Origin: Melastoma dodecandrum
Lineage: Eukaryota; Streptophyta; Magnoliopsida; Myrtales; Melastomataceae
Direction of reading: 5' to 3'
DNA length: 64,000 bases
Assembly: GCA_029817715.1 (NCBI GenBank)
Contig: JARUPY010000519.1
Location: 50,029 to 114,028 of the forward strand
Of this stretch, positions 12,055-24,729 are shown one piece after another (position 1 is the first letter of the stretch; every line of letters starts with the position of its first letter). The translations under genes were made by a program, and so were the position numbers. Under the pieces are notes generated by a model, which was not told the origin of the DNA, made no database searches, and saw only the letters and a program-made list of their open reading frames with translations.

Positions 12055-12930
12055 AAAACGGGAAACGACTTATTTAGTTAATTATGTCATAAATAAGATC
12101 CGGATAATAAACGTGTCCCTTAAAATTTTAAATAAATACTGTAATATAATATAAAAAAATTACATTTATTTACAATTTTAAAAATTATTAAAAAATATTA
12201 AATATTACCAACACAATCTTTCAATTTAAATTAACGGACCCATCACATCACCGCTTAAATCTTTGACAAACTTTATTAAAATCTCTAAAAAACAAAATTT
12301 ATATTAGAATAATTAAAATATAATTAACTTAAAAAATTATTAATTATCTTCTCTATAAAGTATATCCTTTGTACAAAGAAGTGACTTCACAGTTTCTGGT
12401 TTTAATGAATTCCAATATTGGTCTAGGATTCAACCTGCAATACTAAATACGGATTTCGAAGCCAAAGTAGATATCGGCACACTTAACAGATCACGAGCAA
12501 TTCTTGCAATGTTTAGATAACAAAATCACGAGCCATTCTTGCAATGTTTAGATAATAAAATTGATTATTTTTCCAATATACCAACAAATTTCGCGATTAA
12601 TCCAAATATTATTTAAAAATTGGAGTTTGAACCAACTTCAAACTCCAATGTATTTATTTGTTTGGGCATACATCAATTTACTATGAAACGAGCTGATCTT
12701 AAATTAAAATAAAAATAACTTAAAATTTCTCATTTTATTAAAAATTACACGAGTTGTACATGTCTATAAATGTGTCAAATTTTAAACTCGAATTCGGACA
12801 CAAATTTTGTCATGTCTAATCGGGTCTTGACCCATTTAGAAAAGACACATTTAATTAAATCTGAACCTGCTTTAAATGGTGTCGGGTCTTGTCCGTGTTA
12901 ACGTGTCCATGTCTGAAATTACCACCCCTA
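12055..12930 (-). mobile_element. Truncated hAT-family element (antisense)
   Basis: This is a reverse-orientation, diverged relative of the element at 22180-23351. Matching blocks run in order: the terminal ACCACCCCTA and its CACGACCCG-like subterminal repeats (12740-12930), the TTGTTTGGGC block at 12658, the CTTTGTACAAAGAAGTG block at 12368, and the TTAAAATTTTAAATAAATA block at 12120. The 12930 end has the terminal sequence; the other end is missing. Its broken end lies about 100 bp upstream of the nicotinamidase start codon. No coding capacity remains. Confidence 0.75.
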
Positions 12931-12959
12931 GCCGACTCTGACAAAAAGCAAATAAAAAT

Positions 12960-14130
12960 AAAAGGCCAAATTATCAATATCTTGAAATTTGACAATTTTT
13001 TCAATTTAGCCTAACATTTGAATAATATATTCTACATCCCCACGTTGGACCGTTATCTCTATTATATCATCCGATAGCTTTCCCCGCTAGCGGACGTGGC
13101 ATTGACACGGCAATTAACGCCGTTAGCGCCACATTTTATCTATTTCTTTCTGAGGCCAAATTGTCAAATACATCATAAACTTTATTACTTTTTTCTAATT
13201 TAGCCTAACATTTGAAAAATATTATCTTACATCCCAACGTTGTCTTATTATTTCCATTATATCATCCGTTAGCCCTCCTCAATATGAACAAATATTGTAA
13301 TAGATATTTTAGCTATTATAACAAATTGTAGTTGTTCTAAATTTAGTGAAGTTAAATGTTTTAAAAATATATCCAGGATGACTAAATTTTCAAATATGCC
13401 CTAACAAACACATTGTCTGTCTATGCAAGCACACTGTGATTATCCAACAAATAACACTATATAAGTATGTCAACATTGTTATACAAACACAACTCCACAT
13501 CAACATCGTTGACATGTTAATTAGGATTTGGGGTTGGGGTAAGGGTCGAGAGTTGGGACATAGGGTGGGATAGTGGTCGGGGATCAGGGGTCGAGCTGAG
13601 GTTGTGGTCGAGTGTCAGTGTAGGATGGGTCGGGAGTAAGACTAAAATATGCGTTACGAGTGGGATTAAAATATATTTGGGACTTTAAACCCAAAACCCC
13701 TAAGCCCTAACTCAGGTTTATGGTTCAATTTGAGAAAAAAATGGATTAAACGCGGTATCGACAACGTTAATTGTCATATCAACACCGCGTAGGACTCCAT
13801 TACCATTGACCGTTTACATGGTATATAATGTATATAGAGCGACTCAATGTTAGGATGTAAGATAATATTGTTAGGTTAAATAGGAAAAAAATGTCAAAGT
13901 TTAGGATATATTTGATAATTTGTCTTGGTGAAAAATTAATTAAACGTGGCGCTGATAACGTTAACTGCCATGTTAGTGCCACGTAGGACTCCGTTAGCGG
14001 GGACGGCTAACGAAGGATATAATTAAGATAACGACCTAACGTTGGGATGTAAGAAGATATTTTTTAAATGTTAGGCTACATCAGAAAAATGGGTCAAAGT
14101 TTATGATATATTTGAGTATTTGGCTAAAAT
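12960..14130. repeat. Large inverted repeat with dimeric arms
   Basis: Each arm holds two head-to-tail copies of a roughly 200-bp unit: left copies near 12965-13150 and 13150-13290, right copies in reverse complement near 13740-13920 and 13920-14130. Shared landmarks are TTTAGCCTAACATTTGA, TACATCCCAACGTT, the CGTTAGC...CCCCGCTA block, and GTGGCA..AACATGGCAGTTAACG-type sequence (variants in each copy). The unlike centre (13300-13730) includes a GGTCGGG-rich stretch. No ORF with a known domain. It is most simply a non-autonomous foldback transposon or two nested insertions. Confidence 0.7.
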
Positions 14131-15505
14131 AAAAGTAAGAAAATTTTGCCGAGGAGTAGTTTCCTGTCTTTTGTACAAAATTGTAGGTATTTGGAAAATA
14201 ATTTAATAAAATAGAGGGAGGATAAACATTGTGTAAAGACAGTGCCAGCATGTGACTTTTAAAAATGCATAAACAAAAAAAAAAAGAAGTAATTCGATCA
14301 ATAATTACGATTATTTTATAGATATCAAACTTCTTAATTAAAATAAAGTTCATAATAATGATAGTAAAAATCAACCTCGATATTTTCATAAATTTCGTGG
14401 AAATTGTTATATATATTTCTTAACACATACATGAGATTTATTTGACAAATATTTTATACTTATTTACACAAACTTAATGTAAATTAGAAACGATTCCGAA
14501 ATTCATGGAGATTCTAACAAACAATTTGCTAGAGTTTTTAACCTTACATTATATATAATCAATTTGAGAGACAGACACGTTGACACATACACGACACGAT
14601 TTAAAGCGTGTTAGAATTTAGTTAAACGTGTCTTTCACAAACGAGTCTCAAAATATATGTCTGGATACGGTTTCTAAAATTAAAGATGATTATATTTTTA
14701 CTTTATATTATATTATATTAATTTCTTTTCCCTATAATTTTTAACGTGAATTAGCTTCTTTTTCGTCTTTCTTTTTTGCTTTCTCGGAAAAATCATCATA
14801 ATTTCTTCTTTACGTAAAAAATTCAAAGAGCTTGATGGCTGTAAGTGAACTAATTTTATTTTATTTTTTAAATTTGAAATATCTTTTAATTGTGTTATTA
14901 TTTTTTATATCTTATTTTCCTTTTAATCCCTAATGCTCAATTTCTTCGACTTTCAAAATGGTTTTCTCAATCTTTTCGAGGTAAAACATATCATAGGAAA
15001 ATCAAATACATTAGCAAATTTCATATCAAGACCAAGACATATGTTAGTTCTTATTACTTATGTTATATGCATACCACAATTATTTCAGATATGACATATT
15101 ACAATTTTCTTTTAGAGATTTTCAATTTACTCAAACCGCCATTAATTTTATGTTATGCTGTAAATTATGTTTGGCATTATCAGCTCTTACTTTTCCCAAG
15201 GTATGGTAGATTGATGTTTGAACCAATTGGTTTACCACCATAATCTGTTAAAATTAGGTCCGCCTATTTAGGACTCGATCAACCGACACCGAGGTGCCAA
15301 ACCTCCCCATTACTAAAAATGGCGTTGGTTGAAGTTTTTCATACTGAGGGTTGGAATCCCTCTCTTTCCGTGTTTGTTCGATGAAAGTCGTATGTACGTT
15401 CTATGTGATTCCTCTATAACCCATTACTCCATTTCCAGAAGAGCTCAAGTGGATATTTTGTACATGCTACACTTGTATACTATTACTATTAAACTCACCA
15501 TCAAA
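14131..15505. other. AT-rich repeat-derived region
   Basis: Very AT-rich. 14565-14650 has ACACGACACGATTTAAAGCG followed by TTTAGTTAAACGTGTCTTT, a scrap of the same hAT terminal region seen at 22180 and 12930. The 117-codon frame at 14890-15243 has no recognisable domain and AT-driven composition; I do not call it a gene. Confidence 0.5.
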
Positions 15506-15510
15506 GAATC

Positions 15511-16276
15511 TGATACGGGGACGGGGTGGGTTGGTTCGGTTGCTCGACGACACAAGCGAACTAATATGGCGAATAGTGACAGGTGTAGGTGATAAACTGG
15601 AAAGTAAAGGATAATGACGTGCCAACCTCCAGATACAAGCTAAGCCACCACCAAAGAATAGACGTGTCTTGCTCGGACCTCGTACGGATACAACAACAGC
15701 ACCACCGTATTTGGACTCGGGGTTGAACGACACCACAACCGGATACAGCTACGGACCATCGGTGTAATGAACGCTCAGATAATCTCATCACACACGGAAT
15801 CCACCGAGTGATAAGAGAAAAAGAGACTCAAAGAGTTTCTGGGGTTGGTTTTCAAATTCAAGATAATCTGTCCTCTAGGGTTACAAGACAATGGCTTATA
15901 TTGGCCACCCTAAAGGAAAGACAATAAAAAGAAATAAAATAAAAGATACGGAAAGAAAATCAAAAGATAAGGAAGGAAAATATAATATTTCCTCCCGATA
16001 AGATCTGAAAAGATTGTGGGGCAGGGTAGTGGAGCAGGCGCGATGTTTGGGCTACAATTTGTCAAACCTGAACCATCAGATCATAACCGCCTCTTGGGTT
16101 CCTCGACGCCTCAGCCTCTTTCGCCTGACAGTGTCGCTTCGCCCGATGACTTTGCGCATTCGCCTATCATTTGATCCGACCACTCTAGCAGCGTGAGTTC
16201 AGCTTGTCGCCCGGTCGTCGCAAGTGAGGCGACACCAACACCACCCTTGTCGCCCAAGCCCATCCATCCCGCATCA
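15511..16276 (-). repeat. 3' LTR (766 bp) of the Ty3/gypsy element
   Basis: It begins TGATACGGGGACGGGG and ends CATCCCGCATCA on the plus strand. It matches the other LTR at 20432-20819 over the first 230 bp and last 155 bp. The internal side (16277-16296, purine-rich on the minus strand, AGCAAAGAGAGAA) is the polypurine tract. Confidence 0.92.
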
Positions 16277-16287
16277 TTCTCTCTTTG

Positions 16288-18880
16288 CTAAAGAAGATTT
16301 GTCCTCAAATCTAAGGGGTCTTCATCATCCGCATAAAGCGCAAGATCCTGAACATTGAAAGATGTCGAGACGCCATATTCTTCAGGCAAGTCGATCTTGT
16401 AGGTATTGTTGTTGATCCTTTCAATGATGTGAAATTGTCCATCAGCTCTTAGCATGAGCTTATTCTTTTGGCTGGCAGGGAATCGCTCTTTCCGCAAATG
16501 AATCCAAACCAAGTCGCCTGGGTGAAAGATTTTATCTCGTCGTCATCGGTTAGCCTTTGCTTGGTATTTTTCTTTTGTTGCTCAATGATGGTGCGAACCT
16601 TCTTGTGTAGCTTCAACATCTCTTCAGCTCGACGATCTGCATTGGTGTCTACCTCGAATGGGGAAGCCCGTGTTGTTGAATGTGGAGCTCGATTATACGC
16701 GAACTGAGCCTGGGCGAGCTTGATATCCCAATCCTTCTGATTCTTGGCCACCATTGTACGCAATATTGCTCCCATAGTTCGGTTCACCACCACGGTTTGC
16801 CCATCAGTTTGCGGATGAGAACTCGTGCTGAACAAGAGCTTCGTGCCGAGCTTATGTCATAAGGTCTTCCAAAAGTAGCTCAAGAACTTGGCATCTCGAT
16901 CTGACACGATCGATGAGGGCACTCCATGCAGTCGCACAACTTCCCGAAAGTAGAGATCCGCAATGTGTGAGGCATCGTCTATCTTCCTACAAGGAATAAA
17001 ATGAGCCATCTTCGAGAATCGATCCACAACTACCATAATCGAATCCTTTTGCCGCTTGGTGCGTGGTAGTCCTAGGACGAAATCTATACTCACGTGTTCT
17101 TAAGGTCGATCAGCAACTGGCAACAAAGTGTAGAGTCCTTGGGGTTGGACGTGACTCTTCGCCCGTTGGCAAGTAGCGCATCGACGAATCATTTGATTAA
17201 TGTCCTTAGCCATCTTCGGCCAATGGAAGTGCTCTTGTAGCATCTCGAGAGTTTTCTGAAAGCCAAAGTGGCCTGCAAGTCCTCCCCATGCACCTCTCGA
17301 ATCAACAGCTCTCTAATAGAACTCCGCGGTATGCACAACTTAACTCCTCGAAATAGGAATCCGTCCACCAAGTTGTACGGATCTTGGGCCTTCTCCGCGC
17401 ATGCTTTGTAAACTTCTCCAAAGTCTATGTCGGTCGAGTACAACTCCTTTAGCATCTCGAACCCGATAAGTTTTGATTCCATTCTAGCCACCAGATTTGA
17501 CCTCCTCGATAAAGTATCTGTTACGATGTTCTTCACACCCGACATATGCTTCAACACGAACGTGAAGGATTGAAGAAACTCTACCCACTCCGCATGTCTC
17601 CAATTGAGTTTCGTCTGTCCATTGATGTACTTCAACGCTTCATGATAAGTGTGAAAGACAAACTCCCTTGGTAGTAAATAGTGGCTCCATGACTCCAAAG
17701 CTCGAACAATCGAATAGAACTCTTTGTCGTCCGTAGGGTAGTTTAGTCTAGCACCTCCCAACTTCTCGCTGAAGTAGGCGATTGGTCGTCCCTCCGGCAA
17801 AAGCACACCACCAATGCCAATTCCAGAAGCATCACGCTCAACTTAGAATACCTTCTTGAAATCAGGAAGAGCTAATACAAGTGCTTCACTCAAGCGGCGC
17901 TTGAGTTGCTCGAAGCTCAACTGAGCTGCTGCCGACCACTCGAAGGTCGCTCCTTTCAAGCACTCAGTCAAAGGGGCCGCGATAGTGCTGAAATCCTTGA
18001 TGAATCTCCGATAGAATGAAGCAAGCCCATGGAAACTCCGCATGTCGTGAGCTGACTTTGGCATTGGCCAATCCCGAATAGCCTGGACCTTGCTTTTGTT
18101 GACTCGAATGCCTTCTTCAGACACAACATAGCCCAGAAAGACTAAGCTCGACGTCATGAACTCACACTTGTTGTTTCCATACAATCGCTGCTCTCTCAAT
18201 TTCTCGAACAATTATCGGAGATGATCTATGTGCTCCATTTCGCTACGACTATACACAAGAATGTCATTGAAATAAACGACAACAAACTTTCCAATAAATG
18301 GGCGAAATACTTGTTTCATTAGTCGCATGAAGGTACTAGGTGGGTTCGAAAGTCCTAATGGCATGACCACCTTCTCTCATGCGAATCTGATGGTAGCCGC
18401 TTCTCAAATCTACCTTCGAAAACACAATTGATCCATGTAATTCATCAAGCATATCAACAAGTCGAGGAATAGGAAATCCGTACTTGATGGTGTCTCGACT
18501 GATAGCTCGGCTGTCAACGCACATTCGCCACGAGCCATCCTTCTTGGGAGTGAGAATCGCTGGGATGGAACATGGGCTAAGACTTTCCCGAATAAAACCA
18601 CGTTCAATGAGCTCTTCAACCTGACGTTGTAGCTCTTTCGCCTCGTCTGAGTTGCATCTATAAGCTGGACGATTGGGTAACTACTTCGGGGATGAGATCG
18701 ATTTGATGATGAATATCCCAATCCACCAGGCATCTCCTCCGAAAATACGTCCGCAAACTCCAAAAGGAGCTTTGAACCTGTGGAGGGATGGCTGAAGCAT
18801 GTTCTCCTCCCTCTTCGAACAACATCAGCATATAGATCCTCCTTTCACTGTGAATCGTCTGGGTCAACTCCATTCACGTC
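16288..18880 (-). pseudogene. Broken pol: RT, RNase H, integrase
   Basis: Fragments in several frames, listed from the sense 5' end. RT N-terminal part at about 18336-18763 ([35 protein letters not shown]). RT thumb and linker at 17843-18211 (FLGYVVSEEGIRV, FHGLASFYRRFIKDFSTIAA). RNase H and integrase zinc-binding region at 17189-17806 ([39 protein letters not shown]). Integrase core at 16449-17093 ([41 protein letters not shown]). Integrase C-terminus at 16288-16512 (LRKERFPASQKNKLMLRADG). Separated by stops and shifts. No chromodomain is seen. Confidence 0.88.
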
Positions 18881-18999
18881 GAACTAGATTCTTGCTCGCT
18901 CGATGGTATCGCAGTCGTCATCGATAGGGGTAGAAGGGTGATCTTCTTCTGGTAAAAAATGATGGAGTAAGTATTCTTGAATCCATCATGTGTCGCACG

Positions 19000-20400
19000 T
19001 CAGTCGAACTGCCACAGTCTCCCCAACAGCAAGTGACAAGCGTTAACGGGTACGACATTGCACGTGATGGTATCCTGGTAGTTCTGGCCAATACTCAACG
19101 ACACCAGAACTTGCTCTGTGACTCTTACGTCACTCTTCTTGCTCAACCACTGAAGCTTATATGGTCGAAGATGCAGCTTGGTCGATAACTTCAACTTCTC
19201 GACCATGGTGGTAGAAGCCACATTAGTGCAACTCCCACTGTCGACTATCACGTGACAAACTTTCCCTTGTACGGTGCAACGAGTCTGGAATATTTTCTCG
19301 CGCTTGTCGACTTTTTCAGCTATAGCATTCGCATTGAGAGCCTTTCGAATGACCAAGAGCTCTCCCTCATCCGGCTCCTCAATGTATTCTTCTTTGACGT
19401 CCCAAATAGATTCGCCTAGTTGTTCGTCCATCTCCTCTTCGCCTGGGTTCTCCATGATAGTTATCGGTCGTCGATTAGGACACTCTGCCGCCATGTGCCC
19501 AATCCCTTGGCACTTGAAGCTCTTCTTCACCCCAACATTGATAGGTGGGGAACGAGGGTCCACTTTCGCTTTTTCTTTGTCCATCGACTGGTTGGATCTC
19601 ATAAAGACACTCACTTTGCTGAACGGCGTCGTCCTCATGGTCGCTCTAGCACTCGCACTTTTTGCTTGTTGCTTCTTAACCTTACGGGCAAGATTGCAAA
19701 CATCCGAGAAACTCCAATACGGCTGAAGCTCCACTGTTTCGACGACGTGTTGTTTCAGTCCTCTTAGGTACCTTGCAATAGTCTGCTCTGAAGGCTCAGA
19801 TAAATCGCTCTGTATAATCAACCTTTCGAACTCGTGGGTATACTCCGCTACACTCGATCTTTGTTATAACGAATTCAGCTTGAGGAATAGATCTTGTCTG
19901 TATCGCTCAGGAAGAAATCGTTTCCTCATTGCTCGCTTGATCTTTTTTCATGAGCGAATCTACTCCTTTCCTTCCATTCGACACTGAAGGTTAAGGTTTT
20001 CCCACCATAGACTTGCATACTTTCGGAGTCGTAAGGCAGCTACCTTCACTTGTCGATCCTCCGGTATCTCCTCATACTCAAATATTCGCTCAATCGACTG
20101 AAGCCAGTCGACGAACACCTCCGGATCTAGCCTTCCGTCAAACTCCGGGATGTCTATACGGATATTAACATGTCAAGCAGGCTGTCGCTCCCGGTGACTC
20201 CTCCGAAAACGCTCTTCGTCACTTAAGTCATCCACAAAGGGGTTGTATTCCTCCTCTGTTTCGACGGGTTGTGGAGAACGCTGTCGCAGATTTCTTCTTT
20301 ATCTAAGAAACTGCTACACTTGTTGCCTCAACTCCTCAACTTCCTGCTCAAGGCGGACTGAACGAGCTTCTTCCAACGTCATACCATGACGGAATCGATT
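19000..20400 (-). pseudogene. Broken gag and protease
   Basis: 19000-19821 is one open frame with a gag C-terminus (QTIARYLRGLKQHVVETVEL), a zinc knuckle KCQGIGHMAAECPNRR whose usual first Cys is Ser (the preceding residues are VKKSF), and an aspartic protease with VDSGSCTN. The gag N-terminal part continues to about 20400 in interrupted frames. The Cys-to-Ser change fits loss of function. Confidence 0.8.
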
Positions 20401-20413
20401 CGCCATGACAACC

Positions 20414-20429
20414 TTGCGCTCTAATACCA
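20414..20429 (-). other. Primer-binding site of the LTR element
   Basis: On the minus strand, two bases after the 5' LTR, the sequence reads TGGTATTAGAGCGC. Plant elements primed by initiator methionine tRNA have TGGTATCAGAGC here; one mismatch is present. This fixes the direction of the element. Confidence 0.8.
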
Positions 20430-20431
20430 AC

Positions 20432-20819
20432 TGATGCGGGGACGGGGTGGGTTGGTTCGGTTGCTCGACGACACAAGCGAACCAAATGGTGAACGGTGAC
20501 AGGTGTAGGTGATAAACTGGAAAGTAAAGGATAATGACGCGTCAACCTCCGGATACAAGCTAAGCCACCTCCGAAGAATAGACGTGCCCTGCCCGGACAT
20601 CGTACGGATACAGCAACAGCACCGCCATATTTGGACTCGGGGTTGAACGACACCACAACCTCTTTCGCCTGACAGTGTCCTTCGCCCGATGACTTTGCCC
20701 CTTCGCCTGTCGCTTGATCCGACCACTCCAGTAGCATGAGTTCAGCTTGTCGCCCGGTCATCACAAGCGAGGCGATACCAACACCACCCTTGTCGCCCAA
20801 CCCCATCCATCTCGCATCA
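20432..20819 (-). repeat. 5' LTR (388 bp, internally deleted)
   Basis: Same ends as the 766-bp partner (TGATGCGGGGACGGGG ... TCTCGCATCA) but lacking about 378 bp in the middle. The join is at the ACCACAACC|TCTTTCGCC position, corresponding to the interval from about 15741 to 16110 in the partner. Confidence 0.9.
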
Positions 20820-20824
20820 GAATC

Positions 20825-22171
20825 CCTCCAATTCCTCATGTCTCTTGGTCCAATTACAAGAAATTATCACATTACTCACAACACGAACCATTTCATTAAT
20901 CTCTTGTCATGGTTTGCTCCAATCTCTTAGTGGTATTCTGACTAGATTCCCATATTCAAATATGCGCTAATCTCAAGACCCATTTAGTCTTTTCGTCAAT
21001 GATTGTACTTTCTACATCTGAAGAATTCTGTTTCCCGCATCCAATTAACGAAGACCATACCAATCTTCTTATAGTAAGATCCAAGTTATTTGAATGAAAT
21101 GGCTTTGATGTTGTGCTAACCGAAGAAGTGCGCTCTACATGGAATTTCAATGTCAACGGTCTATACCTAACAAGAATCTTAGCAGAAAAGTTCATATTTC
21201 AACTTGATGAAAGTGAAACTATGCAAGAAGACGAAGTAGGCCCATCAACCCTATTATATAAAAGCAAGGACCACCAAAAAAAATAAAAGAAGAAATGACA
21301 CATTGGAAGGAATCTTTCACATTTGGCTTTATAGTGAAGCTGTTTTAGCATTATAAAAGCCGCCTTTATGGCTTTAATAATGCTGTGTGAATTTTATTAT
21401 CCTATAGATTCCCTTCGGATAGGACGAAGGACATGGCTTAATCACGATTAAGTTTGTGTGTATTTCAATAATTTGTACTCACATCATTGTCCTATGTAAG
21501 GACGGATGCTCCCACTGTAAAAACCAAGGTTGAAAAACAAGAATAATCAGGAGAAGAATCTTTTCCAAGCATGGAATTCTAAACGAGTGGGAATATCCAG
21601 ACATCATATCACATTTATCTAGTTTTCTTTTTCAATGCATTCCATACTGTTGCGTGCATATTTCTCAAAAACAAATCTCCAAAATATTTGTTTCGCATAT
21701 ATGTGACGATATCTTTTATATCTTTAGTGAGCAAAAGGGGAATACAAGGTCTCAACGAGGAGTAATGCAGAAATACAAGGTAAAAGAAGTTGACACAATA
21801 CAAACAAGAAACTGCAAATATAAAAACATGCACGAGTATCACCTACCATGAATTCGGAGACTTCGAACTAGTGTTCAAAATATGTGCAAATAAAGATGCT
21901 TACGGAGCCACCATTTAACAAACGGATTAATCCATTTAACATGTTTAATGAAGTGATTTTGATTTTCCATCACTGACTATATAAACATGTTATATCATAT
22001 ATGTTGAGTTTTAAGACATTAATACAAATAAGATAATATGTGTATACGACACACAACATGAATTTGCTAGCCTCGCATTGTGATGCATTGAATCCATAAA
22101 ATTTGGCGATATAAAACGTTTACCATATATTTTGTCCTTTTACCATATAATTTGCTTGCACATGATGCCAC
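20825..22171. other. Unassigned AT-rich DNA with a hairpin
   Basis: No gene recognised. A near-perfect hairpin at 21347-21384 pairs AGCATTATAAAAGCC with GGCTTTAATAATGCT across a short loop. Open frames of 65-79 codons (20956-21195 minus, 21615-21842 minus) have no visible domain. Confidence 0.45.
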
Positions 22172-22179
22172 ACTTAGTA

Positions 22180-23351
22180 TAGGGGTGGCAATTTCAGATA
22201 CGGACACGACCCGACGCGATTTAGAGCGGGTTCGGGTTTAACTAAATATGTCTTCTACCTAAACGGGTCAAGATCCAATTAGACACGACGAAATATGTGT
22301 ACGGGTTCGGATTTTGATATTTGACACGTTTATAAACCTGTATAACCCATATAATATTTTACTTTTTTTATTTTAAGTCCAGATGTAGGCCCAAACAAAG
22401 AAATACAGTTTAGTTTTGTTATCGTCTTGTCGTCATCTCGCGAAAGTTTTCTAATTGACATTAGTATTTGTAAATCGTAACTATGTAATATAATTCCGAT
22501 TTCATTTTTGGACCTTTTTCAATTAACAATATTCTATTATGTTATTTTATTTGTCTATTCTAGATTTTTTATTTCGCTGATAGAAGGACTAGCCCAAACC
22601 TTTAGTTTACTAGCATATTTATCAGATTTTGATGAGATTGAAAAATTAGGGGATGCGGATGAAATAGATGATATGAGTAAAATACAAGCAGTATCACAGA
22701 TAATAAAAATAAATAGTAGTCAAGGCAAAAGACAGCCGTTTAGAACTTTTTTGATCGGGTTAACGTGAACTGAAGGGAAGATATAAGCGGACATGTAAGG
22801 AATCAATGTAAGGTATTCACATTTAGTAATGTATGTCGAACCCTATACCAATATCGAAGTTTATTAAAACAAAAAACTACTGCACTTCTTTGTAAAGGGA
22901 TTGGCTTCATGGAGAAGGTAATTAATAATTATTTATGCTAATTATATTTTAATTATTTTAATGTAAATGTTATTTTTTCAGAGATTTCAGTAACATTTTT
23001 TGAAGATTTAATTCGTGATGTGGTGGGTTCGGACAATGAAAACGCTACCCCGTCAAGTGTTAATTTAAGTCGAAAGACTGAGTTGGTGATATTTGATATT
23101 TTTTAGTAATTTCATAATTTAGAATACATTTATTTTGAATGAATATAATTTTTTATGGTATATTATAATATTTATTTAAAATTTTAACGGGTTAACTCTT
23201 TTAACATGTTTATTAATTGTGTTAGTTCCCTGATTTTATCTGATGACATGATTAGCTAAATAGATCGTGTCCCATGTTTGAAGTTTCGGAATACGAAATC
23301 GCAAAAGACACGAACCATTTAAGACCCGTGCAACACGAATTGCAACCCCTA
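22180..23351 (+). mobile_element. hAT-family element with TIRs and imperfect 8-bp duplication
   Basis: The left end TAGGGGTGGCAATT and the reverse complement of the right end TAGGGGTTGCAATT are terminal inverted repeats. Flanks ACTTAGTA (22172-22179) and ACTCGGTA (23352-23359) agree at 6 of 8 positions, as expected for an aged hAT target duplication. The left subterminal region has repeated ACGACCCG and ACGGGTTCGG-like motifs seen in many plant hAT ends. Inside, 22508-22768 is an 86-codon frame with an acidic DEIEKLGDADEIDDMSKIQ segment, possibly the remains of a transposase N-terminus; no intact transposase. Length 1,172 bp. Confidence 0.85.
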
Positions 23352-23359
23352 ACTCGGTA

Positions 23360-24729
23360 CATGGATAGGGACTATCCGAAGGAAGTGACAACTCTAGGGG
23401 GAGTAGATTGATGGAATTACTCGTCCAATAGGTAAAACATCTAACAATGATCATTGGAAGTTATATATATTCCTCAAATTCCTTGACCGAAGTTGCCTTC
23501 CCCTAGTACATTTACCTTCCACCGAATTTGATTGCAGGATTACGTGAGATGCAAACACTGAGTTATTTTAATTGAGCTTACCGAATGAGGCAACAACCTG
23601 GATAGTTGGGTGAACAATTCCTCATTTGTTTTTCAAAAGCTTGTATCAAATGTAAGAATTCGATCTACGAGTAAGGATTTACTTTCTAGATACTATACAT
23701 TGAGTATGAGTTGTCACAGTGAGGGATGCAATATGCTACCCATCTTTGGAAGGAACCTTTAATCATCAATGGCTAACCCAATGGAGCCTCCTTGGGTGTA
23801 AGTTGATATTAGGGGTGAAAAAAAAGCTTGAAATTTCAAATAGCGAGTCGAATTTTTTATTTAAAAATTAATACTTGATATTTTGAATTTGCTTCGATTT
23901 AATATTTATAAAACTATTCGGATTTAGTTTTGGTATTTTTTTTAAATGATATTTGAAGGCAAAATATCGATTTTTGGCCCCAAGTATTGGCAAACTTTTC
24001 GATTTTGCAAATCGTTTAAAAATTTTTCAATTTGGCCTTAAATCGATGACACTTTTGTATGAGGCCTTATTTGTGACGGACGTTAGATTTTCGCGACGTG
24101 TCAATTAGCCTGGTTCATTCGATAATCAACTATTGTGATAATCAACTATCAATAGTATTGATAGCAACAGGTCTTTAAAAATGACCTGGTTCATTTTGTG
24201 ATTCTATTGTATTATTATTGATAGTTGTTGGCTATGAAATTTCTTTTTAAAGATTTGGTGACCTTGTTGCTCATTTTTAGAGCTTTAAGTTGCTCTGCTC
24301 ACTCAATTAATACCATGCTTGAATTGGAACTTCCTAAGTAACCAATTTCTCATTTCAAAATCCTCTCGACAATCTCTTTTCCCATTAAATTGCTATTGTC
24401 GTTCTTTTAAGTTTATTTTTAAAGATCATCTTGAGCTTACGGGAAAAAGTTTAGATAAAAAACAATCAATGTTTTGCGCTAGTGAAGGTCATGCTCAAAT
24501 AATATAAGACACGATCTTTCTCATATTCATTCTCTTAAGCTGGTCAGACACCCAATGAACTCTCTTGTGCCTCTATATATAGTATTAGTAGTCTTCCGAG
24601 GGTTGGTCCACTCACCATTGGCGGCTTGGACATGTATGCCTTTATGTTATTAGAAACACATGTATTATGGGATATTAAATATTGAATATTTATATACGAG
24701 CTAAAACCATCTAAGATGCATTATCAAAG
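23360..24729. other. Unassigned repeat-derived DNA
   Basis: 23813 begins TAGGGGTGAAAAAAAAGC, like another hAT-type end. 23960-24110 contains the GGCAAACTTTTCGATTTTG / TCAATTTGGCC / GACGGACGTTAG pattern, loosely like the repeat unit at 12960-14130. No gene recognised. Confidence 0.4.

Larger units (their letters stand above)
15511..20819 (-). mobile_element. Ty3/gypsy LTR retrotransposon, CRM-like chromovirus, degraded
   Basis: A full-length but decayed element read on the minus strand. It starts and ends with TG...CA LTRs and is flanked by a perfect 5-bp target duplication GAATC (15506-15510 and 20820-20824). Order along the sense strand: 5' LTR, primer-binding site, gag, protease, reverse transcriptase, RNase H, integrase, polypurine tract, 3' LTR, which is the Ty3/gypsy order. 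The pol sequence ([50 protein letters not shown]) and initiator-tRNA primer site resemble plant CRM-clade chromoviruses; the clade call is inference. Multiple frameshifts and stops break every polyprotein domain, so it cannot act on its own. Confidence 0.93.

Noticed and set aside
14890..15243. 117-codon plus frame in AT-rich DNA
   Set aside because: Composition follows base content, with no conserved motif and a neighbouring transposon scrap.
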